From: Lacibacter sp. H407
GTDB lineage: Bacteria > Bacteroidota > Bacteroidia > Chitinophagales > Chitinophagaceae
Length of the DNA stretch: 64,000 bases
Direction: 5' to 3'
Assembly (NCBI RefSeq): GCF_037892605.1
Contig: NZ_JBBKTU010000003.1
Coordinates: 62,001 to 126,000, forward strand
The position numbers were made by a program, and so were the translations under genes. Below are positions 8,867 through 18,103 of the stretch, in pieces (the first letter of the stretch is position 1; each line of letters begins with the position of its first letter). The notes under the pieces are model-generated. The model was not told the origin of the DNA and searched no databases. It worked only from the letters and a program-made list of their open reading frames with translations.

Positions 8867-10168
8867 TTATCCATGATGACCATGATCGGCATGATGGTGA
8901 CCGTGATGTGTATCATGATGATGTCCATGCCCATCATGCAACTCGCCTTCCCATTTGCTTACAACAGATGTTGCCAATGCATTTCCTACTACGTTGGTTG
9001 CACTGCGGAACATATCGCAGAAGTGATCGATCGGGAGAATCAAGGCTACACCTTCCGGTGGAATATTGAACATAGCACATGTTGCCAACACTACCACCAA
9101 CGATGCACGTGGCACGCCGGCAATACCTTTACTGGTGAGCATCAATACAAGTAACATCACCAGTTGTGTACCAAGATCAAGGTGGATACCATATGCCTGT
9201 GCAATGGCCAAGCTTGCAAAGGTCATATACATCATACTGCCATCGAGGTTAAAAGAATATCCAAGCGGCAATACAAATGCAACAATTTTATCCTTACAAC
9301 CAAAGCGCTCAAGCTCTTCCGTTAATTTCGGAAATACAGCTTCGCTGCTGGTAGTACTAAAAGCAATGAGCAACGGTCCACTGATACGGCGCAATAATAC
9401 TTTCATGCGGTGTGGCCCGAGAATTAAAAATCCTACACCTATTAAAAGAAGCCACAGAATTGCAATACCCAACAGAAAGTATAAAAAGTAAATAAGATAA
9501 AACTGGAAGATGCCCAACCCCTTTGCTGCTACTACTGCTGCCAACGCACCAAATACACCAATGGGTGCAAAGTTCATGACATAGTTCACCATTTTCAAAA
9601 TGATGTGCGACGCAACATCCAATGCTTTTACCAGGGGCTTGGTGTAATCACCAATGGCTGCTGCGGCAACACCAAAGAATATAGAAAACACAACGATCTG
9701 CAGTATCTCGTTCGTGGCCATCGCTTCAAACAAACTCTTCGGAATGATATGCTCAACAAAATTCTGTATAGAGAAGGTAGATGTTTTGGTCATCAGGTCT
9801 TTTACACCTTCTGTATCGGCCTGGCTAAGATCAATATAAGCACCCGGCTTAAATACATTCACCAACAACATTCCTAATAATAAAGATGCAAGCGATGCTG
9901 TAATGAACCAAAGTAAGGCTTTACCACCCACTCTGCCCACAGCTTTCAGATCACCCAGCTTCGCAATACCCACCACCAATGTACAGAACACCAATGGTGC
10001 AATGATCATTTGAACCAGGCGAATAAAGATGCTGCTCAGCAGTTTGATGTTTTTGGAAAAGCTTTGAATCGTAGTGTCAGATGCTGAAATGTGGACGATA
10101 TAACCTACCACAATACCAAGCACCATTGCAGCCAGAATGTAGATCGTTAACCTGTTTCCTTTACCCAT
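8867..10168 (-). CDS. Dicarboxylate/amino-acid:cation symporter with His-rich tail
   Basis: A 433-residue transporter of the DAACS family (GltP/DctA type). Recognisable parts are the serine-rich first re-entrant hairpin (FSTTSSEAVFPKL), the cation/substrate motif FNLDGSMMY in helix 7, the second hairpin SKGIAGVPRASLVV and DHFCDMFRSATNVVGNA in helix 8. These support Na+- or H+-coupled uptake of C4-dicarboxylates, glutamate or aspartate. The last 26 residues hold 13 histidines with Gly and Asp spacers, far more than is usual in the family, and probably bind transition metal. It is the first gene of the symporter-DedA-MFS run and is divergent from the amino-acid permease at 10321. Confidence 0.93.
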   Translation of the reverse strand: MGKGNRLTIYILAAMVLGIVVGYIVHISASDTTIQSFSKNIKLLSSIFIRLVQMIIAPLVFCTLVVGIAKLGDLKAVGRVGGKALLWFITASLASLLLGMLLVNVFKPGAYIDLSQADTEGVKDLMTKTSTFSIQNFVEHIIPKSLFEAMATNEILQIVVFSIFFGVAAAAIGDYTKPLVKALDVASHIILKMVNYVMNFAPIGVFGALAAVVAAKGLGIFQFYLIYFLYFLLGIAILWLLLIGVGFLILGPHRMKVLLRRISGPLLIAFSTTSSEAVFPKLTEELERFGCKDKIVAFVLPLGYSFNLDGSMMYMTFASLAIAQAYGIHLDLGTQLVMLLVLMLTSKGIAGVPRASLVVVLATCAMFNIPPEGVALILPIDHFCDMFRSATNVVGNALATSVVSKWEGELHDGHGHHHDTHHGHHHADHGHHG

Positions 10169-10320
10169 GGGCTTTCTTTAAATGAGCCGCAATATACGGC
10201 TTTCGGGTTGCACAGATGCTCCTCTAAACCGTTAATAAATCTTTTGATGGTTATTTGTAATAAATCTCTATTTTTCCGGCTTATTACTGTTAGTACATTA
10301 AAATCTATAACCAATCAAGT

Positions 10321-11940
10321 ATGAGTTTATTTGCAAAGAAACCATTAGATCAAATGCTTGCACAGGCCGAAGGAAAAGGCTTGAAGCGTACCTTGGGTGC
10401 AGGTAATTTGGTGGCACTGGGTATTGGTGCCATTATTGGAGCGGGGCTGTTTGTTCGCACGGCTGCTGCTGCCGGACAAGCTGCTGGCCCGGCCGTTACC
10501 CTTTCATTTGTTGTTGCAGCCGTTGGTTGCGCATTCGCCGGATTATGTTATGCTGAATTTGCTGCAATGATTCCTATTGCAGGTAGTGCATATGCTTACA
10601 GTTACACCACCATGGGCGAATTAGTGGCATGGATTATTGGCTGGGCATTAATTATGGAATATGCTCTTGGTGCAGCCACCGTTTCTATTGCGTGGAGTGA
10701 ATACCTGAATAATTTATTGGGCGGATCAATACCGTATGAATGGTGCCACTCCCCTTTTGAAGCATTGCATAAAGTAACAGGTGATGCGGTCAATCAAATT
10801 GTTGCGGTTATGCCGGATGCTGTTAAATCAGTGAAAGATGGTGTGCTTGTTTTAAGTGAACGACAATTTGAAGCATTACCTGCCAACCTTACTCAATCAG
10901 TAGAAATTACGAAAGGCATTATGAACGCTCCTGCATTGATCATCCTTTTATTACTCACACTCTTATTAATTAAAGGATCGCAGGAATCAGCTTTTGTAAA
11001 TATGATCATTGTATTTGTAAAAGTGGCGATCGTTTTATTATTCATTGGATTTGGCTGGCAGTTCATTAAACCCGAAAATCATACGCCTTATATGATTCCG
11101 GAAGGAACAATAGGTCATGAAGGTTTCTTCAAATGGGGATGGGGCGGTGTATTAGGTGGTGCTGCAATTGTGTTCTTTGCGTTTATTGGATTTGATGCTG
11201 TAAGTACAGCAGCACAGGAAGCAAAAAATCCGAAAAGAGATATGCCGATTGGTATTCTTGGATCACTAGTAGTATGTACCATTTTATACATTTTATTTGG
11301 CCATGTACTAACTGGTGTTGCCAATTACACCGAATTTAACACAGCCGGTAAAGAAGCTTCTGTTGCATATGCAATTCAAACTTATATGAAAGGATATGAG
11401 TGGCTGGGCACAAGTGTTACAGTTGCAATTCTTGCAGGTTTCTCATCAGTTATCTTGGTGATGCTGATGGGCCAAAGCCGTATCTTCTATACCATGAGTA
11501 ATGATGGACTGATCCCGAAAGCATTTGGCGAACTGCATCCAAAATACAGAACACCTTACAAGGCAAACTGGATCTTGTTCATTTTTGTAGGCTTGTTTGC
11601 AGCCTTTGTTCCGGGCAGTGTTGCTGGAGACTTAACAAGCTTCGGAACATTGTTTGCATTTGTATTGGTAAGTATAGGTGTTTGGATATTACGAGTAAAA
11701 TCACCAAACATCGAACGTCCGTTTAAAGCACCATTGGTACCTGTTGTATCTACACTTGGTGCACTTATTTGTACAGGTATGATCGTAGCATTGGATGCAC
11801 AAACGCTGAAAGTTGCTTTTGGCTGGATGGCTGTTGGCTTGGTTGTGTACTTTGTGTACAGCCGCCATCATAGCAAACTCAAAAACTTTACGGAGATATT
11901 ACCACACGCTTCTGATTTTGAGCGTAGGGAAAAAGAATAA
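10321..11940 (+). CDS. APC-family amino-acid permease (CAT-like)
   Basis: A 539-residue inner-membrane transporter of the amino acid-polyamine-organocation superfamily, cationic amino-acid transporter branch. Helix 1 reads GIGAIIGAGLFVRTAAAAGQ, the unwound glycine region that binds the amino-acid backbone, and helix 6 reads FFAFIGFDAVSTAAQEAKNPKRDMP, a CAT-family signature. The insert of about 50 residues between helices 3 and 5 (about 150-190) is longer than in the shortest members. Start at the single in-frame ATG, preceded by an AT-rich leader. A strong terminator follows 19 bases after the stop, so it is probably monocistronic. The substrate is not readable. Confidence 0.92.
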   Translation: MSLFAKKPLDQMLAQAEGKGLKRTLGAGNLVALGIGAIIGAGLFVRTAAAAGQAAGPAVTLSFVVAAVGCAFAGLCYAEFAAMIPIAGSAYAYSYTTMGELVAWIIGWALIMEYALGAATVSIAWSEYLNNLLGGSIPYEWCHSPFEALHKVTGDAVNQIVAVMPDAVKSVKDGVLVLSERQFEALPANLTQSVEITKGIMNAPALIILLLLTLLLIKGSQESAFVNMIIVFVKVAIVLLFIGFGWQFIKPENHTPYMIPEGTIGHEGFFKWGWGGVLGGAAIVFFAFIGFDAVSTAAQEAKNPKRDMPIGILGSLVVCTILYILFGHVLTGVANYTEFNTAGKEASVAYAIQTYMKGYEWLGTSVTVAILAGFSSVILVMLMGQSRIFYTMSNDGLIPKAFGELHPKYRTPYKANWILFIFVGLFAAFVPGSVAGDLTSFGTLFAFVLVSIGVWILRVKSPNIERPFKAPLVPVVSTLGALICTGMIVALDAQTLKVAFGWMAVGLVVYFVYSRHHSKLKNFTEILPHASDFERREKE

Positions 11941-11958
11941 TCAACGCTTTGTTTTATA

Positions 11959-11991
11959 AAAACGTCCCGCTAATTGGCGGGACGTTTTTTG
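11959..11991 (+). terminator. Rho-independent terminator of the APC permease
   Basis: A perfect 10-bp stem AACGTCCCGC/GCGGGACGTT (11961-11970 with 11977-11986) with a six-base loop is followed by a T run. It lies 20 bases downstream of the permease stop. Confidence 0.93.
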
Positions 11992-12007
11992 TTAACAGGC
12001 ATTACCC

Positions 12008-12015
12008 TAAATTTG
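12008..12015 (+). promoter_or_regulatory. Candidate -7 element TAAATTTG upstream of YebC
   Basis: TAAATTTG matches the Bacteroidota -7 consensus TAnnTTTG and is followed by GCGCC. It would give a leader of about 95 bases to the YebC start. No good -33 TTTG is evident, so this is a candidate only. Confidence 0.5.
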
Positions 12016-12118
12016 CGCCCTGACCTCACCCCTGCCTTTGCCGGCAGACAAATGGTGAAACGAGGTACTGAAGCCTGTTATTAAGAATTTAAAACAAAGA
12101 ACTTAAAACTGTTTTTTA

Positions 12119-12841
12119 ATGGGACGGATTTTTGAAGTAAGAAAGAGCAGCATGTTTGCCCGCTGGGATAAAATGGCAAAGAACTTTACTCGTATTGGTA
12201 AAGAAATTATTATTGCTGTAAAAGCCGGTGGTCCTGATCCTGCTACGAATGCTGCACTGCGTCGTTGTTTCCAGAATGCAAGAAGTGTGGGCATGCCCAA
12301 GGATCGTGTAGAAGCAGCCATTAAACGTGCACAAGGAAAAGAGCTGGTGAACTATGATGAAATTTTGTATGAAGGTTATGCACCGCATGGCGTTGCTATA
12401 CTCGTTGAAACTGCAACTGATAATCATGTACGTACTGTAGCGAATGTAAAAAGTCATTTTACAAAAGGGCACGGTTCAATGGGCAACAGTGGCAGTGTAA
12501 GCTTTCAGTTTAAAAAATTAGGTGTGTTTAAACTGAAGCCGGAAGGATTGAATGCAGAAGATCTGGAACTTGAGTTGATTGATTTTGGCTTGGAAGAACT
12601 GGGTGAAAGTACCGGTGAAAATGGCGAAGAAATTTTGGTGGTACGTTGTGCATTTACTGATTTCGGCAATATGCAAAAAGCACTGGAAGAAAAAGGTATT
12701 ACTCCCATCAGTGCCGAACTGGAATGGCTTCCTTCCACAACTGTGCCTGTCACTGACGAACAGGCGGAGGATGTAAGTAAATTAATTGAACGCCTTGAAC
12801 AGGATGAAGATGTGCAGAAGGTGTTTCATAATATGGGGTAA
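12119..12841 (+). CDS. YebC/PmpR/TACO1-family protein
   Basis: A 240-residue member of the YebC family, the usual length. The N-terminus has basic sequence [21 protein letters not shown], followed by [49 protein letters not shown], the family signature, and later [18 protein letters not shown] and the [18 protein letters not shown] motif. Family members bind DNA as regulators in some bacteria and bind ribosomes to relieve stalling at proline runs in others; which applies here cannot be told. The first residues differ from the common MAGHSKWxxIKHRK start but keep the basic character. A terminator follows closely. Confidence 0.95.
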   Translation: MGRIFEVRKSSMFARWDKMAKNFTRIGKEIIIAVKAGGPDPATNAALRRCFQNARSVGMPKDRVEAAIKRAQGKELVNYDEILYEGYAPHGVAILVETATDNHVRTVANVKSHFTKGHGSMGNSGSVSFQFKKLGVFKLKPEGLNAEDLELELIDFGLEELGESTGENGEEILVVRCAFTDFGNMQKALEEKGITPISAELEWLPSTTVPVTDEQAEDVSKLIERLEQDEDVQKVFHNMG

Positions 12842-12879
12842 TGAAAGTGCGAAGTACAAAGTTGGAAGTATGAAATAAA

Positions 12880-12917
12880 AAACGAGAGGCTGCAATGTTC
12901 AGCCTCTCGTTTTTTTT
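12880..12917 (+). terminator. Rho-independent terminator of YebC gene
   Basis: An 11-bp perfect stem AACGAGAGGCT/AGCCTCTCGTT (12881-12891 with 12901-12911) and a T run of seven follow the YebC gene by 40 bases. Confidence 0.95.
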
Positions 12918-12931
12918 ATACAATCCTCTGC

Positions 12932-12939
12932 TATCTTTA
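12932..12939 (+). promoter_or_regulatory. Candidate -7 element directly before the DCC gene
   Basis: TATCTTTA is one mismatch from TAnnTTTG. It ends 4 bases before the ATG at 12944, leaving essentially no room for a ribosome binding site; the transcript would be leaderless or nearly so. Confidence 0.45.
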
Positions 12940-12943
12940 ATGA

Positions 12944-13348
12944 ATGGAATACCCCGATCGACTGGTTTTGTTTGATGGCGTATGTAACTTCTGTAATTTC
13001 TGGATCCAATTTGCGCTGAAAAGGGATAAAGAAGGAAAGCTGCTATTTGGTTCACTACAGGGTGAAACAGCGAATCGTATTTTACCTGATCACAATATTG
13101 ATCCCTGCATAATTACTTCTGTTATTTTCATTGAAGATGGCATTGCTTACCGTGAATCAACTGCAGCATTGAAAATATGCCGTCATTTAGATGGTGGTTG
13201 GAAATTATTGTACGCACTCATCATCATTCCCGCATTTCTTAGAGATGGTATTTATAAATGGATCGGCCGAAACCGTTATAAATGGTTTGGCAAACAGGAA
13301 AGCTGTATGTTGCCAACAGCAGAGCAACGTGCAAGGTTTGTGGATTGA
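12944..13348 (+). CDS. DCC-family thiol-disulfide oxidoreductase-like protein (DUF393)
   Basis: The 134-residue product opens with RLVLFDGVCNFCNFWIQFAL, the DGxCxxC thioredoxin-like motif that names the family (C14, C17). Further matches are GKLLFGSLQG, the SVIFIEDGIAYRESTAAL block and the C-terminal RNRYKWFGKQESCMLP. Members are predicted redox proteins; no substrate is established. An in-frame alternative start is not available; the ATG four bases upstream (12940) is out of frame. It stands alone between a terminator and a convergent PhzF gene. Confidence 0.9.
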   Translation: MEYPDRLVLFDGVCNFCNFWIQFALKRDKEGKLLFGSLQGETANRILPDHNIDPCIITSVIFIEDGIAYRESTAALKICRHLDGGWKLLYALIIIPAFLRDGIYKWIGRNRYKWFGKQESCMLPTAEQRARFVD

Positions 13349-13400
13349 AAGACGACAGACAATAGACGACCACATCCTGATTCTCACGACTAACCACTCA

Positions 13401-14204
13401 CTACTCGCCTCTTATCTCAAATTCCCCTTTCATATAAAACACACATTCACCTCCCATCATTACACGCTCGGCATTTTTCTGTTCGCAAACCAAATCACCA
13501 CCACGTTTGCTCAGCTGTTTTGCCATCATTTTTTTCTTATCCAGTTTTTCACTCCAGAAAGGAATTAATTGTGAATGTGCGGAACCTGTTACCGGATCTT
13601 CATCAATACCTGCAGATGGTGCAAAAAAGCGTGAAACAAAATCAACTGTATTCCCTTTGGAAGTCAGGATCACCATTTCACCGGTCTTCTTCATTGCAGT
13701 AAAATCAGGTTTCGCATTGATCACTTCTTCTTCAGTTGCCACTTCGATCAACAGGTCACGGTATTTGTAGGCACCAAGTATTTCTTTAACGCCCAAAATT
13801 TCTACGATGCCGTCGGGGTAATCGCTGATACGTTCGGGTTTCCAGGAAGGAAAATCCATTTCATAGTTGGTACCATTTTTTTCTACAGTTAGCAACCCGC
13901 TCTTTGAACTGAATGTTACAGATGGTTTTGTATAATCAAGTTGTGTGTACAATACAAATGCACTTGCCAACGTAGCATGGCCACACAAATTAATTTCAAG
14001 CTCGGGAGTAAACCAACGGATATCATAATCTGCTCCTTCCATTTGTGATGGCACAAAGAATACTGTTTCAGCAAGATTATTTTCCATGGCCAGCTTCTGC
14101 ATCAATTCATCATCGATCCATTTTTCTAACGGAACAACAGCTGCCGGGTTTCCTTTGAACAACGTTGATGTGAATGCATCAACCTGGTATAAATTCAATT
14201 TCAT
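13401..14204 (-). CDS. PhzF-family isomerase-like protein
   Basis: A 267-residue PhzF-like protein with a diaminopimelate-epimerase fold. The start MKLNLYQVDAFTSTLFKGNPAAVV is the family hallmark, E46 in NLAETVFF is the expected general acid/base, and LCGHATLASA and EDPVTGSAHSQL are the two conserved glycine-rich blocks of the active site. Family members act as isomerases, in phenazine synthesis in pseudomonads and on unknown substrates elsewhere. No phenazine genes are nearby, so the physiological role is unknown. Convergent with the DCC gene; 82 bases before the TRIC gene lies its start. Confidence 0.93.
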   Translation of the reverse strand: MKLNLYQVDAFTSTLFKGNPAAVVPLEKWIDDELMQKLAMENNLAETVFFVPSQMEGADYDIRWFTPELEINLCGHATLASAFVLYTQLDYTKPSVTFSSKSGLLTVEKNGTNYEMDFPSWKPERISDYPDGIVEILGVKEILGAYKYRDLLIEVATEEEVINAKPDFTAMKKTGEMVILTSKGNTVDFVSRFFAPSAGIDEDPVTGSAHSQLIPFWSEKLDKKKMMAKQLSKRGGDLVCEQKNAERVMMGGECVFYMKGEFEIRGE

Positions 14205-14286
14205 ATAGTCTTTTTAGAAGTATGCAAATTAGGAAAGTATCGTTGACATAAATATGTGATTTTGCTACAACGATGTGAAGGAATTC

Positions 14287-14889
14287 CTAATAAAAACGTG
14301 GCAACGCCAACTTGAACCGCACAACAATAATGCGAAAGGCAACAATAAATACAATAGCAATGATCGTTGCAAAAGGACTGAACATATCAACCTTTAACAA
14401 CAGCAGATAAAGTATTCCACCCAAAATAGAAACAGAAGCATAAATTTCTTTACGGAAAACGAGTGGCACATTGTTGAGCAACACATCTCTTATTACACCG
14501 CCAAACGATCCGGTGATGGTGCCCAATGCTACACAAATACCCGGACTGAATTGCAATTGCAACCCTTTCTCTACGCCAATGAGTGTAAACAGGCCAAGAC
14601 CAAATGCATCAAATAAAAACAAGGTGCTTGTAAAACGTTTGAGATAATTACCGAAGAACATGGTGCCGATAGCAGCTGCAATAATTACAACAGTTGTTGT
14701 TCCATTTTGTAACCAGCCGACGGGTGTATCACCGATCAACACATCACGCAATGTTCCTCCACCAATTGCTGTAACAAACGAAAGTATGATAACACCAAAG
14801 GGATCAAGTTTTTTCTCCATTGCAGAGAATGCACCTGATACAGCGAAGGCGAAGGTTCCGAGTATGTCGATGATGGAAAGGAAAGACAT
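14287..14889 (-). CDS. TRIC-family cation channel protein (UPF0126/YicG-like)
   Basis: A 200-residue inner-membrane protein with seven predicted helices built as an inverted repeat. Each half carries the glycine-rich pore motif: TAIGGGTLRDVLIGDTPVGW in the first and TGSFGGVIRDVLLNNVPLVF in the second. Bacterial homologues are K+-conducting trimeric channels. The N-terminal GTFAFAVSGAFSAMEKKLDP is also conserved. It follows the E1 gene at a distance on the same strand but probably has its own promoter in the 130-base gap. Confidence 0.92.
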   Translation of the reverse strand: MSFLSIIDILGTFAFAVSGAFSAMEKKLDPFGVIILSFVTAIGGGTLRDVLIGDTPVGWLQNGTTTVVIIAAAIGTMFFGNYLKRFTSTLFLFDAFGLGLFTLIGVEKGLQLQFSPGICVALGTITGSFGGVIRDVLLNNVPLVFRKEIYASVSILGGILYLLLLKVDMFSPFATIIAIVFIVAFRIIVVRFKLALPRFY

Positions 14890-15018
14890 AATTGTGAATG
14901 ATCAATGGTGAATAAAAATAGGCAATGAGTTTTGCTAGACTTGAGAAACATTGTAACTATTCGTCAGACGTGGGCGTCAGACGATGTTCACTCACCACTC
15001 ACGATTCACCACTCACAT

Positions 15019-17400
15019 TTATTCCCTCATCATCTCCTGCAACACCGTCATGATCTCTTCTACATTTGGTTTGCTGAAGTAATCACCATCGCTACCATAT
15101 CCCGGACGATGTGCTTTACCTGTGATTGTACGTGGAGCAACATCAAGATATTTGTAACCGCCTTGTTCTTCCATTACTTTATTGAACATATAAGCAGCTG
15201 CACCTCCGGGTACATCTTCATCAATGAAAGCGATGCGGTTTGTTTTCTTTAATGATTCAAGAATAACATGATCTACATCAAACGGCAAGAGTGTTTGCAC
15301 ATCAATGATTTCACAACTGATGCCGAAACGTTCAAGCTGTTGTGCTGCATCATCAATAATGCGGAGAATAGATCCGTATGATACAATGGTAATATCTGTT
15401 CCCTGTCTCACCACTTCCGGCACACCCATCGGTACCGTGAACGATGAAAGATTAGAAGGCAGTTTTTCTTTTAAACGATAACCATTCAAACATTCGATGA
15501 CCAAGCCCGGTTCATTACTTTGTAACAATGTATTATACATGCCCGTAGCCTGCACCATGTTACGTGGAACGCACACATACATTCCCCGAAGACTGTTGAT
15601 GATCATCCCCATTGGTGAACCGCTATGCCAGATACCTTCGAGACGATGACCTCTTGAACGAACGATCAATGGTGCACTTTGTCGGCCTGCTGTACGGAAT
15701 TGCAGCGTAGCAACATCATCAGTGAGCGGTTGCAACCCATACACTAAATAATCGAGGTATTGTATTTCAGCAATGGGACGTAAGCCACGCATAGCTAAAC
15801 CAACACCTTGTCCCATAATCGTTAACTCACGAATACCGGTATCAAAGATTCGGTGTTCACCATGCCTGGCTTGCAAGCCGGCAAAACCTTGGTTCACATC
15901 ACCAATAAATCCGAGGTCTTCGCCGAAAGCAACCACTTTCGGATTCGTTGTAAACAATTGATCGAAATAGCGATTCAGAATTTCATAACCATTCAATGTG
16001 GTTGCATCGGCAGCGTAATCTGCTTTTATTTCAGCCACTTTCATGGCACTGCCTGCACCTTCTTGGTACAGATGCGAATTATACAGCGACACATTTTCTT
16101 TTTGCAACCTGCTGTATAACTCGTTGGCACTTGTTCCTGTAAGACCTGCAATGGAAATACTTTTGAAGAGTGCACTCATTACATCTCTACGGTTTGGTTC
16201 TCTGTTGGCTTCCAACTCACGAAGCAATTTTTCAACCTCTGCATTGTTTGCAGATGAAACAGCCGATTGACGTAATGCAGAGGCAACTTCTTTCACCTGT
16301 TCTTTAATGGGTGATTCGTACTCAATCCATGCTGCATTTTTTTCATTGCGAACAAACTCTTTTATTTCACGCTCAACCAAACTCAACTCCTCTTCAACAG
16401 CAAGATTGTTTTCAATGATCCACTCTTTCATTTTCTTGATACAATCCCAATCACGCTCCCATTGCAACCGATCTGTTGTTTTATAACGCTCATGGCTACC
16501 CGAAGTGGAATGGCCTTGCGGCTGGGTCACTTCTTCTACATGAAACAAAGCAGGTGTATGTGTAGTACGTATCTTTTCAATGCCGGCTTCAAACACTTCG
16601 CACATGCCGGCATAATCCCACGCTTTTACTTTATAAATTTCAATACCATTAGTGCCGTCTTTTTTCTGAAACCCTTTTAATGCTTCTGAAATAGAGCCTT
16701 TGGTTGTTTGATATTTTTTAGGAACAGAAATACCATAGCCATCATCCCACACAAAAACCGCTAACGGTATTTGTTGTACAGCGGCGGCGTTCATCGTTTC
16801 CCAGAAATGTCCTTCGCTGGTAGATGCATCGCCAATGGTGGCAAAGCATACTTCATTTCCTTTATTTGAAAGTTCTGTGAATGATTTTAAGGGATCGGAA
16901 TGACGGAATAATTTAGATGCCAACGCCAACCCAACCGACCGTGGCATTTGTGAAGCTGTTGGCGCCATGCCCGATGTAAGATTTTTACGGTTGACCAGAT
17001 CAAGCACCTCGCCGTTTTCATCAACCAATGCCGTTGCGAAATGCGAATTCATTTGCCGGCCGGCGCTATGCGGATCATGCGATGTATCTGGATCTGCATA
17101 CAATTGTGCAAAAAATTCCTTTACCGTAGCCGCTCCCGTTGCAAAAGCAAAGGTTTGATCACGATAATAACCACTGTAAAAGTCGCCCGGCTGGAAAAAC
17201 TTAGCCATTGCAAGCTGTGGTACTTCTTTCCCGTCACCAAAAATGCCAAATTTGGCCTTTCCGGTTAATACTTCCTTACGGCCGAGCAAGCTCGCCTCAC
17301 GGCTGAGGCAGGCCATTCGGTAATCCTGCAATACTTCCTGGCGAAAATGCTCAAACGAAAGTTGCTGCAGTTGGAGGCTATCGGTAGTAGTTGATCCCAT
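15019..17400 (-). CDS. Fused alpha/beta 2-oxoacid dehydrogenase E1 (branched-chain type), copy 1
   Basis: A single 793-residue chain with both E1 subunits. The alpha half has GYYRDQTFAFATG, TASQMPRSVGLALA and the thiamine diphosphate motif GDASTSEGHFWE...WDDGYGIS. The beta half has FGEDLGFIGDVNQGF, FDTGIRELTIMGQGVGLAMRGLRPIAEIQY and a C-terminal transketolase domain. It would decarboxylate a branched-chain or similar 2-oxoacid and acylate an E2 lipoyl domain; no matching E2 or E3 is adjacent. The longest frame begins 28 codons upstream, but the promoter element at 17405-17412 lies inside that extension, so ATG 17400 is chosen. It differs in length and motifs from the second fused E1 at 20737. 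Confidence 0.92.
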   Translation of the reverse strand: MGSTTTDSLQLQQLSFEHFRQEVLQDYRMACLSREASLLGRKEVLTGKAKFGIFGDGKEVPQLAMAKFFQPGDFYSGYYRDQTFAFATGAATVKEFFAQLYADPDTSHDPHSAGRQMNSHFATALVDENGEVLDLVNRKNLTSGMAPTASQMPRSVGLALASKLFRHSDPLKSFTELSNKGNEVCFATIGDASTSEGHFWETMNAAAVQQIPLAVFVWDDGYGISVPKKYQTTKGSISEALKGFQKKDGTNGIEIYKVKAWDYAGMCEVFEAGIEKIRTTHTPALFHVEEVTQPQGHSTSGSHERYKTTDRLQWERDWDCIKKMKEWIIENNLAVEEELSLVEREIKEFVRNEKNAAWIEYESPIKEQVKEVASALRQSAVSSANNAEVEKLLRELEANREPNRRDVMSALFKSISIAGLTGTSANELYSRLQKENVSLYNSHLYQEGAGSAMKVAEIKADYAADATTLNGYEILNRYFDQLFTTNPKVVAFGEDLGFIGDVNQGFAGLQARHGEHRIFDTGIRELTIMGQGVGLAMRGLRPIAEIQYLDYLVYGLQPLTDDVATLQFRTAGRQSAPLIVRSRGHRLEGIWHSGSPMGMIINSLRGMYVCVPRNMVQATGMYNTLLQSNEPGLVIECLNGYRLKEKLPSNLSSFTVPMGVPEVVRQGTDITIVSYGSILRIIDDAAQQLERFGISCEIIDVQTLLPFDVDHVILESLKKTNRIAFIDEDVPGGAAAYMFNKVMEEQGGYKYLDVAPRTITGKAHRPGYGSDGDYFSKPNVEEIMTVLQEMMRE

Positions 17401-17404
17401 GGGG

Positions 17405-17412
17405 CAAAAATA
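17405..17412 (-). promoter_or_regulatory. Promoter -7 element TATTTTTG for E1 copy 1
   Basis: On the minus strand TATTTTTG matches TAnnTTTG exactly and ends four bases before the ATG at 17400. Transcription would begin at or next to the start codon, giving a leaderless mRNA. This also fixes the start site. Confidence 0.6.
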
Positions 17413-17620
17413 AATGTTTTGAAGGCACGTTAACACTTGTAAGCTGCTTTGGTGAAAACAAGCCTTGGGTTGTGTAAAAATCAAAGGGATTTTATAAGGG
17501 GCAACATCAACAAAGATGTGGCAAAACCTGTTTGATAATAAAATTTTGTGAAAGGCAACCCTTCGGGGTTATGAACTGTCTGTAGTTATGCTTACTTTTA
17601 CAAGCACAATAAACGCTTTT

Positions 17621-18085
17621 ATGAAAAAACAAATACTTACCCTTACAATTGCTTCCTTTATGGCTGTAGCCGGCATGGCGCAAAGTCATGATGGCCATAA
17701 CCATTCGACCCAAACACCGGCAGCTCCCAAGGCCGAAGCGATCAAGTTTTCTGAAACAACATTTGACTTTGGAAAAATACCGCAAGGCAAACCGGTAACA
17801 CACATATTTACTGTTGAAAATATTGGTGCGGACTCGTTAAAAATTGATAATGTTCAGGCATCCTGCGGTTGCACCACTCCTGAGTGGACCAAGACTCCAG
17901 TGGTTTCCGGCGGTAAAACAACTATCAAAGTAGGTTACAATTCAGCGGCAGAAGGTGCTTTTGATAAAACCATCACCGTTTATTACAATGGCGGACAGGT
18001 AAAAGTGCTCAACATCAAAGGAACCGTTTGGAAAACAGCCGACCAATCGGCTCCAACAAACCAAGCATTAAATATCTTTAAATAA
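17621..18085 (+). CDS. Secreted DUF1573 protein, copy 1
   Basis: A 154-residue exported protein. The signal peptide starts at Met 17621 (MKKQILTLTIASFMAVAGMAQ); the 11 codons before it in the longest frame add no signal-peptide character. A short His-rich linker (SHDGHNHST) follows, then an Ig-like DUF1573 domain with TFDFGKIPQGKPVTHIFTVEN and the conserved ASCGCTTPEW cysteine motif. DUF1573 domains are beta-sandwich modules related to ASPM-SPD2-Hydin domains and act outside the cytoplasm; function is unknown. It is 18 bases from a paralogue, forming a two-gene operon ended by a terminator. Confidence 0.9.
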   Translation: MKKQILTLTIASFMAVAGMAQSHDGHNHSTQTPAAPKAEAIKFSETTFDFGKIPQGKPVTHIFTVENIGADSLKIDNVQASCGCTTPEWTKTPVVSGGKTTIKVGYNSAAEGAFDKTITVYYNGGQVKVLNIKGTVWKTADQSAPTNQALNIFK

Positions 18086-18103
18086 CATAAATAACCAAAT
18101 ACA

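Noticed and set aside
8873-9154. Met-rich plus-strand frame (MMTMIGMMV...)
   Set aside because: It is the antisense of the symporter's His-rich tail and core.
17401-17484. 28-codon N-terminal extension of the fused E1
   Set aside because: It contains the likely promoter -7 element and shows no homology to E1.
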